A stretch of 64,000 nt of DNA from Acidiflorens sp963841945 (lineage in GTDB: Bacteria > Acidobacteriota > Terriglobia > Terriglobales > Acidobacteriaceae): contig CAWJFC010000029.1 in NCBI GenBank assembly GCA_963841945.1, positions 62,001-126,000 on the forward strand. Reading direction: 5' to 3'. Below are positions 1 to 8,887 of this stretch, in pieces. The notes under the pieces were generated by a model. That model saw nothing but the letters and a program-made list of their open reading frames with translations. It searched no databases and was not told the origin of the DNA. A program made the translations under genes and the position numbers. The first letter of the stretch is position 1. Each line of letters opens with the position of its first letter.

Positions 1-851
1 GGAGCGCTGTTGGCTGGCTTAAGGGTGCAATCGGTGTGATCGACTCCGGGGTTGCTGCAGCCGTTGTTCTGGGTCGGAATGTAGACGTCGCCGGTATCGT
101 CCCAGTTGCTTCCTGTGGCAGCCAGCTGGTTGGGCAGTTGCTCCGTGATCACGTTGCCATAGGCTTCGAGCTTATTGTTGAAGACCAGCGTCGCCCCGTT
201 GGACACGCCGAGGTAGAGGTCGGAGTTGGTGTGAACGCGTCCGCCGAAGGTGAGGTTCGGACTGTCGAAGAAGCCGCAGTCGCCTTCGCAAAATACGCCG
301 AACTGAAAAACCGGAATGAGCGCGACCTGCGCGGTGCGCGTCATGCTGACTTCCTGCCCGCCCGGATACGCGGCGGTGACCAGGAGGTTGATCGGAATGA
401 CCTGCGCCCAAAGGCCGGCATCCGGACCGTTGCCGCTGATCTGGCCCCAAACGGAGGTGAGGGTGGTCGGACAGGTGGCTTGCTGGGTGGTGCCGGGCAT
501 GACCTGGTACTGCGTCCAGCTCACGCCAATCATCGATGGCTCATTGGCGGCCGAGCCCAGCGGCGGTCCGCTCACTCCGCAGATCTGCGCGGCGGTCGGC
601 GACTGTGTGCTCTGGAACACCGAGCTCAGGTCGGCATACATCTTTTCCATGCCGCCCTCGGCGGCGTGAAAGGCAAGGTTGTTCTGCAGATCCGTGCCAC
701 CGACTTTGCCCTCGGTGTTGACCATCATCATCAGGCCGATTGCGATACCGGACAGAAGCAATAGCATCAGCAAGGACGCCACCAGAGTGAAGCCCCGGCT
801 GCGGCGATTCGCTCCGTTCGTGCTACCGTTTTTTGTCGTTTCCATAAGCAT
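1..851 (-). CDS. PilX-like type IV pilus minor pilin, partial
   Basis: The reading frame stays open to the left window edge, so the C-terminus is missing. The N-terminus has a basic leader ending NRRSRG, then FTLVASLLMLLLLSGIAIG, a class III prepilin signal with cleavage after Gly and a hydrophobic helix. AAEGGMEKMYADLSS follows, as in PilX-type proteins. Canonical Glu5 of mature pilins is not present (FTLVA), which is common in PilX-like members. Three in-frame ATGs exist (863, 851, 845). I chose 851 because GGAG lies six bases upstream of it. It is the last visible gene of a fimT-pilV-pilW-pilX series; a pilY1 or pilE-like gene may follow beyond the edge. The role is inferred to be minor pilin in pilus assembly. 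Confidence 0.75.
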   Translation of the reverse strand, partial: MLMETTKNGSTNGANRRSRGFTLVASLLMLLLLSGIAIGLMMMVNTEGKVGGTDLQNNLAFHAAEGGMEKMYADLSSVFQSTQSPTAAQICGVSGPPLGSAANEPSMIGVSWTQYQVMPGTTQQATCPTTLTSVWGQISGNGPDAGLWAQVIPINLLVTAAYPGGQEVSMTRTAQVALIPVFQFGVFCEGDCGFFDSPNLTFGGRVHTNSDLYLGVSNGATLVFNNKLEAYGNVITEQLPNQLAATGSNWDDTGDVYIPTQNNGCSNPGVDHTDCTLKPANSA

Positions 852-889
852 CGTTTGCTCCATCGTGAACTATTCCAAACGCGGAGGCG

Positions 890-2083
890 TCAATTGGGAT
901 AGTTGTTCATGTAAGTCAGATTTCGAGCGCAGACCGAGGTCTGCAAATCCATTCGCTGATAGCCGTAACCCAGCCCGAACTGAGACGCCAATTGGGTGCT
1001 GTTGATGGCCATATTCTGGATGTTGATTTTGGTGATCTGATTGGGAAGCAGGCCGTTGGAACAGGTGTCGTTCGCGTCGCCCGAGCCGGGGTTCGGCTGT
1101 AGCGTGCAATAGCTGGCGGTCGAGTCGTTGTACAGGTCGTAGGTGAACTTCATCCAGGCCACGTTTTCGACCACCGGCATCGGGGTGTGCCCGCTGATCT
1201 GCCGCATGAGGCGAGGAGTGGTGCCGGTATTGTCGACGTAATAGGTGACGATCATGAGCCGGCAAGGACCCTGCGCACCGCAGGGCGCGGCCGACGATGA
1301 GCCCACCGCGTTCAGGGGAACGCTATTCAATCCGGTTCCAGATCCGGTCTGATTCAGTTTCAGCGCATCGTTATCGGCAAACGGAACCGACCAGGTCTCG
1401 GTGCTGCCAGCCCCGGCAGTGGTGATGGCGCCGGTGACCTCAGCCACGATGGTTTTGGCATTGAGCGTCATCATGACCACATCGCCGATGGCCAGCCCGG
1501 CGGCCGGATCGTTGGGCGCCTGCGGACTCGACACGCTGGGATTCGGCAAACAGCCCTCGCTCGCCCAGGTATTGGGAGAGACCGGCTGCGAGAACGTCAC
1601 CACACCCTTGGCTGTCACCTGAGGGATGTAGCAGTTAAGAAGAAAATTCGAGTCGGTGTAGATCACCGTGATGACGTCGGTGTTGCCCTGCGATGCATTA
1701 AGAATTGGTCCCTTGTTATAGCCGGGGATCAGGCCATACATATAAGGGACGCCGGCGTTCAGCGGATAGGTCCCGGCCACGCCGTTGATGTAGCATGTGC
1801 TGCTCTGGTCGCAGCCGTAGCGCGGGGTAGTGCCCGAGGGGAGCGCGATCGCTGCGCCGTTGCCCATGCCTGCGCCCGCCAGGCTCAGGTCCTTGGTGAG
1901 CATATTGGAGGCGGCCCGAAAATCTTCCTGCATTTCGGCGCGCTGGCTCACCATGAAGGTGGCGGAGACACTCTTGGTGTACATCTGCACCGCGGCGGCC
2001 AAAATAATGGCGCCCAGGGCCATGGAGACCATCATTTCCACCAGACTGAAACCACTCTCACGAGTTGTTAAGCGCTTATGCAT
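890..2083 (-). CDS. PilW-like type IV pilus assembly protein
   Basis: 397 residues. The prepilin leader MHKRLTTRESG precedes FSLVEMMVSMALGAIILAA, giving the G|F cleavage site and the conserved Glu5 of mature pilins. The following helix (YTKSVSATFMVSQRAEMQED) and DFRAASNMLTKDLSLAGAG are typical of PilW/PilJ-type minor pilins. The rest is a long low-complexity beta-rich region with Cys pairs (GCDQSSTCYINGV, CTLQPNPGSGDANDTC) likely forming disulfides in the periplasm or in the fibre. It lies 10 bp downstream of pilV and 38 bp before the pilX-like start, so it is probably co-transcribed with them. Family assignment is good; the exact ortholog is uncertain. Confidence 0.85.
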   Translation of the reverse strand: MHKRLTTRESGFSLVEMMVSMALGAIILAAAVQMYTKSVSATFMVSQRAEMQEDFRAASNMLTKDLSLAGAGMGNGAAIALPSGTTPRYGCDQSSTCYINGVAGTYPLNAGVPYMYGLIPGYNKGPILNASQGNTDVITVIYTDSNFLLNCYIPQVTAKGVVTFSQPVSPNTWASEGCLPNPSVSSPQAPNDPAAGLAIGDVVMMTLNAKTIVAEVTGAITTAGAGSTETWSVPFADNDALKLNQTGSGTGLNSVPLNAVGSSSAAPCGAQGPCRLMIVTYYVDNTGTTPRLMRQISGHTPMPVVENVAWMKFTYDLYNDSTASYCTLQPNPGSGDANDTCSNGLLPNQITKINIQNMAINSTQLASQFGLGYGYQRMDLQTSVCARNLTYMNNYPN

Positions 2084-2093
2084 GGCCCCTCGT

Positions 2094-2708
2094 CTACTGA
2101 TACTGCGAAATTAAGGAATTCAGCACATAGGTCGACGGCAGCTTGGTCTGGGGGTTCGCGTACTGCACGGTAATGGTGACGCTGCGCACCGTGGACTCGC
2201 CCGCGATAGGGGAGATAGTGATCTGGCGCTGGAATCCGGTCAGGGGAATCAGGAGATCGTCGGCGGTGAGGAAGACGCCGTCGGCGCCGGGATCCTGAAG
2301 CGTCTGCTCTCCGGAGGCCGCATCGTCGCTCGTGCCATAGATTCCGTCGGCGCCCGCGTTATCGATGGGCTGCATGCCGGTCAGGAAAATGCCGCAGGTG
2401 GCCGCGTTGGTGATGGGGCAACTGACCGAGCCGGTATTCTGAATATCGTCAAAATCGATCTGCGATGTATTGCGCGCCGTGATGATGCTCTCGTACGACT
2501 CGTTGGCGAGCTGCTTGGCGATGAGCGCGTCTTGCGAGGTCTGGGTCGTCGCCATCGCCAGGCCGAACACACCCAGCAGGCTGACCAGGCCAGTCGTCAG
2601 AACCACCATCGAGATCATGACTTCGATCAGCGAGAAGCCGGACTCTACCGATGAGCCGCGCCGCAACGAGCGAGCGAACGGTCTCGGATTGCGATTCTGA
2701 ATTCCCAT
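2094..2708 (-). CDS. PilV-like type IV pilus modification/minor pilin protein
   Basis: The class III signal SSVESG|FSLIEVMISMVVLTTGLVSL with Glu5 identifies a prepilin; the LANESYESIITARN segment after the first helix is as in PilV. The mature part is short and contains repeated aspartate-rich GADGIYGTSDDA and GADGVFLTADDL segments that look like calcium-binding loops (inference). I chose ATG 2708, with GAAGG six bases upstream, over ATG 2732, which would overlap the upstream gene; the 2708 start lies 8 bp after the fimT-like stop. It is second in the minor-pilin operon. Confidence 0.8.
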   Translation of the reverse strand: MGIQNRNPRPFARSLRRGSSVESGFSLIEVMISMVVLTTGLVSLLGVFGLAMATTQTSQDALIAKQLANESYESIITARNTSQIDFDDIQNTGSVSCPITNAATCGIFLTGMQPIDNAGADGIYGTSDDAASGEQTLQDPGADGVFLTADDLLIPLTGFQRQITISPIAGESTVRSVTITVQYANPQTKLPSTYVLNSLISQYQ

Positions 2709-2716
2709 TGGAACCT

Positions 2717-3385
2717 TCAATTGCGCAGCCATTGATAGACCCCCGAGGTGCTGGTGGTATAGATACGCCAGCCGTGAATGCGGCCCGTGCCACCCCACAC
2801 GGTGATGGCGCGCATGCCGAGCAGATCACCCGTGCGCCCCATATAGACGACGCCGCCGCTCCAGTAATTCATACCGGCGCAACTGCCGGCGCCCGTGCTG
2901 TTCTGAGAAGAACCGTCCGGGCAGAAGTAGACGACCGTCTGTCCACCCCCGGTCGCGGCCGGCGCCGGGTAGCCGAAATCGATCGCCGCCGTCCCCACTC
3001 CGTACCCATCGGGCGGAGGCGTGGTGGAGAGCTGCGTTTGTACCTGGAACGTCACGTCATTGGGCAACTGATAGGTTGCGCTCGGCAGATCACCCTGAAA
3101 TCCAGTAATCGTTGGCGCCACTACGATCGTGTTGGGAATCGCCGCGTTGGAGAAGGTCACCGAATAGGCAGTACGTTGCGAGATCGCGTTATCACGCGCC
3201 TGGCGGAGCGCGGAGATCGTGGTGTTATAGCCATTCGTCACGTGCTGCTGGTTCATGACCGGCACCAGGCTGATGATGGCGAAGGTGCCGAGCGTGAGGC
3301 TGATGGCCAGCACGGAGACGATCTCCAGCAAGCTAAAGCCGCTGGCCGCGCTGTGCTGATGTCGAAATGTATTGTTAGATCGCAT
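2717..3385 (-). CDS. FimT/GspH-like pseudopilin
   Basis: Prepilin leader, then SAASG|FSLLEIVSVLAISLTL with Glu5. The mature domain starts QQHVTNGYNTTISALRQARDNAISQRTAYSVTF, the ARxxAIxxxxxVxF pattern of GspH/FimT pseudopilins. It ends with a two-Cys segment (FCPDGSSQNSTGAGSC) and a short beta-rich tail. First gene of the minor-pilin operon, with a promoter about 90 bp upstream. ATG 3385 was chosen; an in-frame TTG at 3406 is possible but its SD would be too close. Confidence 0.8.
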   Translation of the reverse strand: MRSNNTFRHQHSAASGFSLLEIVSVLAISLTLGTFAIISLVPVMNQQHVTNGYNTTISALRQARDNAISQRTAYSVTFSNAAIPNTIVVAPTITGFQGDLPSATYQLPNDVTFQVQTQLSTTPPPDGYGVGTAAIDFGYPAPAATGGGQTVVYFCPDGSSQNSTGAGSCAGMNYWSGGVVYMGRTGDLLGMRAITVWGGTGRIHGWRIYTTSTSGVYQWLRN

Positions 3386-3472
3386 GTGGCGGCGCCTGCT
3401 TTGCAAATCTCCGACGCAAACTCCGGTTCGTCCCCACGGACATAACTCGGAATAGACAGTCGTGTAGGTTCG

Positions 3473-3501
3473 ATGTTAGGAACAGGGATAGATAACGTCA
3501 A
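3473..3501 (-). promoter_or_regulatory. Predicted sigma-70 promoter of the minor-pilin operon
   Basis: On the minus strand TTGACG (3501-3496) is followed by a 17-base spacer and TAACAT (3478-3473). The -35 matches consensus at 5/6 and the -10 at 4/6. Initiation near 3466 would give a leader of about 80 bases before the FimT-like start. Prediction from sequence only. Confidence 0.5.
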
Positions 3502-3775
3502 AGTACCGGGGTACACCGGCCATCCGGACAATGGCCGTTAGTAAGTAATGATGGACGATGTTACTGATGGGGTAGACCTTCACGTCGGGACCCGAGAGTC
3601 TGGCAAATCTTGCTTACTCCGCAGCCGAAACAGTTTTTGTTTTCTCAAACTCTCGCGGCCGATTTTTTTGCGCGATGCACGGGCCGGCTCGCGCTATGTA
3701 TACTGCCTGTACGAATTTGATTGGATGATCGGGCGCGTGGGGCGTCGAGACGAAGAGAACAGGAAATTTCTCGCA
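3502..3775. other. Intergenic region between pilin operon and ABC exporter
   Basis: Divergent spacer; with the pilin leader it makes about 390 bases without a gene. The ABC reading frame is open back to 3548 but that part has no family similarity and a different codon texture, so I read it as untranslated. No strong plus-strand promoter was seen; TATACT at about 3699 is the best -10 candidate and lacks a good -35. Confidence 0.4.
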
Positions 3776-4786
3776 ATGAATTCTGCAATCCGTACGCGCG
3801 AATTGCGCAAAGTTTACAACTCCCCTCCTCCGGCGGCGGCTGGCGGAGGACCACCGGGCATGGGCAAAAAAGCCAAAGGCCCGAAGCCGGAGATCAAGGC
3901 GCTGGACGGCATCGATCTTGACGTCGCGCCCGGCCAGATCTTCGGACTGCTCGGCCCGAACGGCGCGGGCAAGTCGACGACGGTGGGAATTCTGACCACG
4001 CGAGTGCGCCCGACGAGCGGCACGGCCTGGATCGGCGAACACGACGTCTGGCGTGACCAGACCGCGGCCAAGCGCCAGATCGGCGTAGTGGCGCAGCGTC
4101 CGAATCTGGATTTTTCCCTCACCGCGCGCGAGATTTTGACGTTTCACGGCGCCTATTTCGGGCTGACCTTGCACGAACGCACCGAGCGCGCCCAGACTCT
4201 GCTCGAGCGCTTCAAGTTGACCGACCGCGCGGACCAGTTGGTGCGCGGATTTTCCGGCGGCATGATGCAACGTGTCTCCATCGCCCGTGCCATGATGCAC
4301 GATCCGCAGGTCCTGTTTCTGGATGAGCCGAGCGTCGGCCTCGATCCCCAGACCCGGCTGCTGCTCTGGGAGATCATTCGCGAGTACAACCAGAAAGGCC
4401 GCACGATCCTGTTGACCACGCACAACATGGAAGAGGCCGATACTTTGTGCGAACAACTCGCGATCATCGATCACGGCAAGATCATCGCGCAGGGAACGCC
4501 CGCACAGTTGAAGGCGTCGATTCCCGGCGGGTTTTTACTGCGGCTGCGTTTTGGATCAATGTCGCCCGCGCTGCTGGAGAGGCTTAAGACCCTGGACGGT
4601 GTCACCGAAGTGCGGCCGTCGGGCGAAAGCGGCGCCGACGTCTACGCCGGGCGCGGGGGCTCGCTGATTCCGGAGATTGTGAATGCGGCGGCGGCGATGA
4701 GCATCGAGTTGTCGGACGTCCACATCTCCGAGCCCAGCCTGGAAAATCTGTTTCTCCATCACACTGGCAGGAGTTTGCGCGAATGA
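3776..4786 (+). CDS. ABC transporter ATP-binding protein, DrrA-type
   Basis: 336 residues. Walker A is GPNGAGKST, the signature is FSGGMMQRVSIARAMM, Walker B is VLFLDEPSVGLDP, and the H-loop lies in LLTTHNMEEADTL. The long C-terminal part after residue ~250 (LRLRFGSMSPALLERLKTLDGV) matches the regulatory tail of daunorubicin/NodI-type exporters. An unusual Pro/Gly insert (PPPAAAGGGPPGMGKKAKG) sits between the first strand and the second one. It pairs with the membrane protein that starts inside its last codon; together they likely export a lipid, polysaccharide or drug. The start at 3776 has AGGA 11 bases upstream; the longer open frame to 3548 looks non-coding. Confidence 0.9.
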   Translation: MNSAIRTRELRKVYNSPPPAAAGGGPPGMGKKAKGPKPEIKALDGIDLDVAPGQIFGLLGPNGAGKSTTVGILTTRVRPTSGTAWIGEHDVWRDQTAAKRQIGVVAQRPNLDFSLTAREILTFHGAYFGLTLHERTERAQTLLERFKLTDRADQLVRGFSGGMMQRVSIARAMMHDPQVLFLDEPSVGLDPQTRLLLWEIIREYNQKGRTILLTTHNMEEADTLCEQLAIIDHGKIIAQGTPAQLKASIPGGFLLRLRFGSMSPALLERLKTLDGVTEVRPSGESGADVYAGRGGSLIPEIVNAAAAMSIELSDVHISEPSLENLFLHHTGRSLRE

Positions 4787-5553
4787 ACTGGAAGGCATTT
4801 ATTGCATTGCTGGCGCGCGACGCGCATGTGGCGCGCCGAAATATGCTCCCGCTGATTCTGCAGACCTTTTTGCAGCCGCTTCTCTTCGTGTTTATTTTCG
4901 GGCGGGTGATGGTGGGCAGCGGCTATATGCCGGCCTCCTATAAAAGCCTGCTGCTGCCGGGAATCATGGCGATCAGCATGGTGTTCACGGGCGTGTGGGC
5001 GGTGGCGATGCCGCTGATTGCGGAGTTCCAGTTCACGCGCGAGATCGAAGACCGCCTGCTCGCGCCCATCGATATTTCATGGGTCGCGGTGGAGAAGGTC
5101 ATCTACGGGCTGATTCAGGCGCTGCTTGCGGGGCTGATTGTGATTCCGATGGCCTGGCTAATTCTGCGTCCCGGCCTCGAACTGCATATTACGAATCTCG
5201 GGCTTTTCCTGTGCATGGCGCTACTGGTAGCGGGATTCTCGTCATGCGGCGGCCTAGCGCTCGGCTGTAGCGTCGATCAGCAGCACATCGGCCTGATGTT
5301 CAGCATGGTCATGACGCCGATGATCTTTTTCGGATGCACGTATTATCCGTGGAGCGCGCTGAAGACCTTTCCGATTCTCGCCAAGCTGGTGCTAATCAAT
5401 CCGCTGGTGTATGCGAGCGAGGGACTGCGCGCGACGCTCGTGCCGCAATTTCCGCACCTGTCATTGCCAGCGATTCTGGTGGCGTTAAGTTTGTTCGATA
5501 TCTTGCTGCTGTTTGTTGGGCTCCGCCAGTTTCGGAATAAGGCCGTGAGCTAG
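4783..5553 (+). CDS. ABC-2 type transporter permease, DrrB/NodJ-type
   Basis: 256 residues with about six hydrophobic segments (for example PLLFVFIFGRVMV, MAISMVFTGVWAVAMPLI, LLAGLIVIPMAWLIL). The segment EFQFTREIEDRLLAPIDISW is the cytoplasmic coupling loop of ABC-2 permeases, and the last third holds the FFGCTYYPWSALKTFPI region typical of NodJ/DrrB proteins. The ATG overlaps the stop of the ATPase gene by four bases (ATGA), indicating translational coupling. Substrate cannot be told from sequence. The neighbouring gene on the other strand converges. Confidence 0.9.
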   Translation: MNWKAFIALLARDAHVARRNMLPLILQTFLQPLLFVFIFGRVMVGSGYMPASYKSLLLPGIMAISMVFTGVWAVAMPLIAEFQFTREIEDRLLAPIDISWVAVEKVIYGLIQALLAGLIVIPMAWLILRPGLELHITNLGLFLCMALLVAGFSSCGGLALGCSVDQQHIGLMFSMVMTPMIFFGCTYYPWSALKTFPILAKLVLINPLVYASEGLRATLVPQFPHLSLPAILVALSLFDILLLFVGLRQFRNKAVS

Positions 5554-5617
5554 TCTGCCTGGGAAGCGGAACGGCATTCTTCTTCCGAATCTTCTTTCCG
5601 CTCGGGCTCGAGTCCGC

Positions 5618-7036
5618 CTATTTTTTCGTGGAGAACGTCGTCCACGGAAACGCGTCCATGTCGTGCAGGACGCCTTGCTCCCAGCTGAATTCGGGATGCT
5701 CTTTGATCTGCTCGCCCGCTTTAAAGTCCATGCCGCAGGCGTGGCCGGCGTGCGCGGCGAATGACATCCGCGACACCATGGCGGCGTCCGCAACCTTGTT
5801 CTGCGCCGCTCCGGCATTGCCGTAGGGCGGCTGCCAGGGCGCTGAACCGCGCGGCGAGAGGTCGATGTGACCATCCAGCGTGCGCTCGTCGGCCTCTTCT
5901 TTTTTGTCGTAGGTATCGTAGTGGTCGGCCATAAAGCGCTCGGCCGCACTGACGTCGATTTTGCCCTTGTTTTCGGCCATGAGCTGCTCCCAGCGCACGT
6001 GCCGAGCATTGGCGCTCACACTCATGTCGCTCGGATTAAAGTTGGTCTCTTCGCGGATCAGGTTTTCGTTAACCGGAAAATTGGCGCCCACAAAATATCC
6101 GTCCGTCTTCTTTTCCAGCGTGACATTCTTCAGCCCGAGTTCCAAGCTGGCGATCTCATTGGTCTTGATGTCGGCGAGCAGCCAGTTGTTGGCATAGCCG
6201 CCGTTGTTGCCCTCTTTCATGATGCGCGCAAAGTCGTCGATCGAATTTGAGTACTGCGCCGCTTTTCGCGCCCGGACAAACTCAGGAATTCCATTCGGAT
6301 CGTAGCCGCTGAAGTGGCCAATGGTAGTTTCCGTAATGACGATGCCGGCCGCGTTGACCACAAAATCGTCGCCGCTGTGGATGAAGCCGGGCAGGCCGTC
6401 CATCAGCATGCGATAGCCCTTCGCGGGCACGATATCGAAGACGATCGTCCAGCGCGCGCCGTCCAGGTAGTTCGTCCAGTTATTGTGCGCGATCACGATC
6501 TTGCCGTCTTTCGTATAGCTGCCGGTGGCGACGAAGGCGCTGCAATGCTCGGGCGCGACCATCGACGCGGCGGACTGAATCGCGTGCTCTTTGTTGTATT
6601 CCTTGACGTAGTACTCCCACTCCATGGCCGCGTTCATCGCCACGACATCCCAGACATCGAGCTTCACGCCTTTGGCATTGGCTCCATCGGCGATGCCTTG
6701 GAGTTCCTCGCGATATTCGGACTCGATGCGCGGCCACATCATGGTGCGCGCGGCGTCGCGGAAAAACTGCCAATCCTTCTTGTTGTCGCGCGTCGTCTCG
6801 AGCGTGAAGACTTTCAACAGGTCGTCGATTTCGGCGGAGAGCAAATAGCCGTTCTGGAAGCCGATTTCTTCGGGTGTTCCTTTCAGCCGGATATAGGTCC
6901 AGCCATTCTTAGCGGGTGCGCGGAACGAACCCTTCAGGCGCGAATCGGCGGAATGTTTGGCCATCGACGGCAGAACGAGAGCGATCAGCAACAGCGCGAT
7001 GTAAACGGAGTTTCGGCGAATCGAGGTTCGGATCAT
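5618..7036 (-). CDS. C45/phospholipase B-like N-terminal-nucleophile hydrolase
   Basis: 472 residues with an N-terminal signal (YIALLLIALVLPSMA). The core has GTPEEIGFQNGYLLSAEI near residue 52, then EHCSAFVATGSYTKDGKIV near residue 162, where Cys in HCSAF is the expected autoprocessing nucleophile, and AHNNWTNY soon after, as in the peptidase C45 / acyl-CoA:6-APA acyltransferase and phospholipase-B-like families. The motif ADHYDTYDKKEE lies towards the C-terminus. It is therefore probably a secreted, self-cleaving amidohydrolase or acyl hydrolase. The substrate is not inferable. It is monocistronic, with a perfect 9-bp inverted repeat in its leader (7065-7105). Confidence 0.75.
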   Translation of the reverse strand: MIRTSIRRNSVYIALLLIALVLPSMAKHSADSRLKGSFRAPAKNGWTYIRLKGTPEEIGFQNGYLLSAEIDDLLKVFTLETTRDNKKDWQFFRDAARTMMWPRIESEYREELQGIADGANAKGVKLDVWDVVAMNAAMEWEYYVKEYNKEHAIQSAASMVAPEHCSAFVATGSYTKDGKIVIAHNNWTNYLDGARWTIVFDIVPAKGYRMLMDGLPGFIHSGDDFVVNAAGIVITETTIGHFSGYDPNGIPEFVRARKAAQYSNSIDDFARIMKEGNNGGYANNWLLADIKTNEIASLELGLKNVTLEKKTDGYFVGANFPVNENLIREETNFNPSDMSVSANARHVRWEQLMAENKGKIDVSAAERFMADHYDTYDKKEEADERTLDGHIDLSPRGSAPWQPPYGNAGAAQNKVADAAMVSRMSFAAHAGHACGMDFKAGEQIKEHPEFSWEQGVLHDMDAFPWTTFSTKK

Positions 7037-7064
7037 TGTCTCCCCACGGCTGCCGGTATTCTAG

Positions 7065-7105
7065 CAAAGGGCCAAGGCTGCGGGCGTTTTGGCAGGGGCC
7101 CTTTG
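7065..7105. repeat. Inverted repeat in leader of the C45-like gene
   Basis: CAAAGGGCC (7065-7073) and GGCCCTTTG (7097-7105) are perfect complements around a 23-base loop, 29 bases upstream of the ATG at 7036. It could be a leader hairpin, or the terminator of the upstream FG-GAP gene on the minus strand, although no T-run follows. Confidence 0.4.
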
Positions 7106-7111
7106 AACCTC

Positions 7112-7140
7112 TGCCACGGAGACGCGGAGAAAAATCAAGC
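7112..7140. repeat. CACGGAGACGCGGAG-type intergenic repeat fragment
   Basis: CTCTGCCACGGAGACGCGG contains the GGAGAC/CGGAG period-7 to -8 pattern often seen as an intergenic repeat in GC-rich bacterial genomes (recollection). It is non-coding and lies between two minus-strand genes; ACTCCGCGGTGAAGG at 7180 may be the opposite arm. Confidence 0.35.
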
Positions 7141-7228
7141 GCTTGGCAGGAAGTTCGCCCCCCGGGTTTTGCGCTCGTGACTCCGCGGTGAAGGAAAGCG
7201 AATTCAGAACACTGCCTGCGTTTTCACT

Positions 7229-8887
7229 TTACTCGGTCACCACCTGGATCACCTTCCCCGAGCTTGGCTTGTGGAAGGCATCGCCAGGATAGCTGGCTTT
7301 GATCGTGAAACTGCCGGACTTGGAGAACGACGTACTTACAGTCGCAATACCGCCACTCGTCGTTCCTGTGCCGAGCGCCGTGCTGCCTTGGTAGAAAGTT
7401 ACGGTCTCCCCGTCGGGTACAGATGTCGCCGAAGTGATGGTCGCCGTGAAAGTGACCGACTGACCCACAACGGCGGGATTCGCCGAAGAAGCGAGAACGG
7501 TAGTGGTTTTCAGGAGCGAACTGTTCAGCAGGACGGCCACGATCCCGTTGCAATTATCTTTAGTGGTACAGTTGTCCGCGGTGACGATGTCGAGCTTGCC
7601 ATCGCCGTTCAGATCGACCGCGGCGACCGAGGTCGCGTCGTTTCCGTCGGAGTCGTACAGCAGCGGCGACTGAACCGTGCCATCGCCCTTGCCAAGTAGC
7701 AACGCGACTCCGCCCTTCGAGCAGTTGGAGCTGGTCTTGCAAATGTTGTCGACGACGAGATCGGGAATGCCGTCACCGTTCATATCGGCCACCTCGACCG
7801 AACTCGCGCCATAGCCATCGGAATCGTAGGCAACCGGCGGCTTGAAAGTCCCATTGCCATAGCCAATGAGGATGCCGACCACGCCATCGACGCAATTGGC
7901 GCTGGTAGCGCACAGGCTGGCGACAATGATGTCGGGTGGGCCACCGCTTTCCAGGTCGGCGACGGCAACGGACAGCGCCGAGTAGCCGCCTGAGCTATAG
8001 CTGGAGCCAGCGTGCAAAGCGCCGTTGCTGCTGCCGAGCAGAATGTCGACTTCGCCGTTGTTGCAGTTTGATTTGCTGGCGCACTGGTTAGCCACAACGA
8101 CGTCAGGAAATCCGTCGCCGTTAACATCGCGGACGGCGACCGAGACCGCGCCTTGGCCGCCGGAACTGTATGTGGTCGGCGACTGAAAGGCGCCCTTCCC
8201 AGTGCCAAGAAGCACCGACACGCCGCCGTTGTTACAGGAGTTGGCATTCAAACACTGATTCGCAACCACCAGATCCGGAATGCCATCGCCGTTCATGTCC
8301 GCAATTGCGACCGCATCGGTGCCATAACCGGCGGAGTAACTCACCACCGGGGCAAAGGTGCCGTCGCCATTGTTCAGCAGGACGCCGACATCTCCACTGT
8401 TGCAGTCTGTCACGCTGATGCATTGATTGGCGACGACGATGTCGGGATAGCCATCGCCATTCAGATCGGCGACCGCGATGGACGAGGCCGCGCTGCCTCC
8501 GGAGATGTAGCTCACGGACTGTTGCAGCGTGCCGTCGCCATTGCCGAACAAAACGCCAACCACGCCGCCCGCATCGCAGTTGCTACCGTTGCTGCTGGAC
8601 TGGCACGAATTCGCGATGGCCATGTCGGGGTTGTGATCGCCATTGAAATCTCCGGCGGCGACCGAGGCGGCGTAATAGCCGCCCGTGCCATAGATAACAG
8701 GACGAGAGAAATCAGCAGCCTTGGCAGTAATAATGGATGCCGCATGAGTCCGATCGGTGGGCGTGACGTCGCGATCGGACGGAGGCAAGGTGTAGGACCC
8801 TTGCGCGAAAAGCATTGCCGCGAGAGTGAGACTCAACGTCAGAAAGAGTGCGAGAAACAGTGCGGTGCGCTGGGGAGAGCAGTGCAT
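7229..8887 (-). CDS. Secreted FG-GAP/VCBS repeat protein with C-terminal Ig-like domain
   Basis: 552 residues with signal peptide (LFLALFLTLSLTLAAMLFAQG). Seven repeats follow, each with a calcium-loop motif of the DxNGDGxPD type (DFNGDHNPD, DLNGDGYPD, DMNGDGIPD, DVNGDGFPD, a degenerate DLESGGPPD, DMNGDGIPD, DLNGDGKLD), predicting a seven-bladed beta-propeller. All seven repeats carry a Cys pair just after the motif (such as ANQCISVTDC), suggesting one disulfide per blade. Residues ~455-552 form a Big_3-type Ig domain (ANPAVVGQSVTFTATI). An extracellular binding or adhesion role is likely; the ligand is unknown. Such proteins are abundant in Acidobacteriota. Confidence 0.85.
   Translation of the reverse strand: MHCSPQRTALFLALFLTLSLTLAAMLFAQGSYTLPPSDRDVTPTDRTHAASIITAKAADFSRPVIYGTGGYYAASVAAGDFNGDHNPDMAIANSCQSSSNGSNCDAGGVVGVLFGNGDGTLQQSVSYISGGSAASSIAVADLNGDGYPDIVVANQCISVTDCNSGDVGVLLNNGDGTFAPVVSYSAGYGTDAVAIADMNGDGIPDLVVANQCLNANSCNNGGVSVLLGTGKGAFQSPTTYSSGGQGAVSVAVRDVNGDGFPDVVVANQCASKSNCNNGEVDILLGSSNGALHAGSSYSSGGYSALSVAVADLESGGPPDIIVASLCATSANCVDGVVGILIGYGNGTFKPPVAYDSDGYGASSVEVADMNGDGIPDLVVDNICKTSSNCSKGGVALLLGKGDGTVQSPLLYDSDGNDATSVAAVDLNGDGKLDIVTADNCTTKDNCNGIVAVLLNSSLLKTTTVLASSANPAVVGQSVTFTATITSATSVPDGETVTFYQGSTALGTGTTSGGIATVSTSFSKSGSFTIKASYPGDAFHKPSSGKVIQVVTE

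Noticed and set aside
36..764. 242-residue plus-strand frame opposite the PilX-like gene
   Set aside because: Antisense shadow in a GC-rich gene; the minus frame has a prepilin signal.
3614..4474. 286-residue minus-strand frame opposite the ABC ATPase
   Set aside because: Walker A/B and signature motifs prove the plus frame; the minus frame is Arg/Gln rich.
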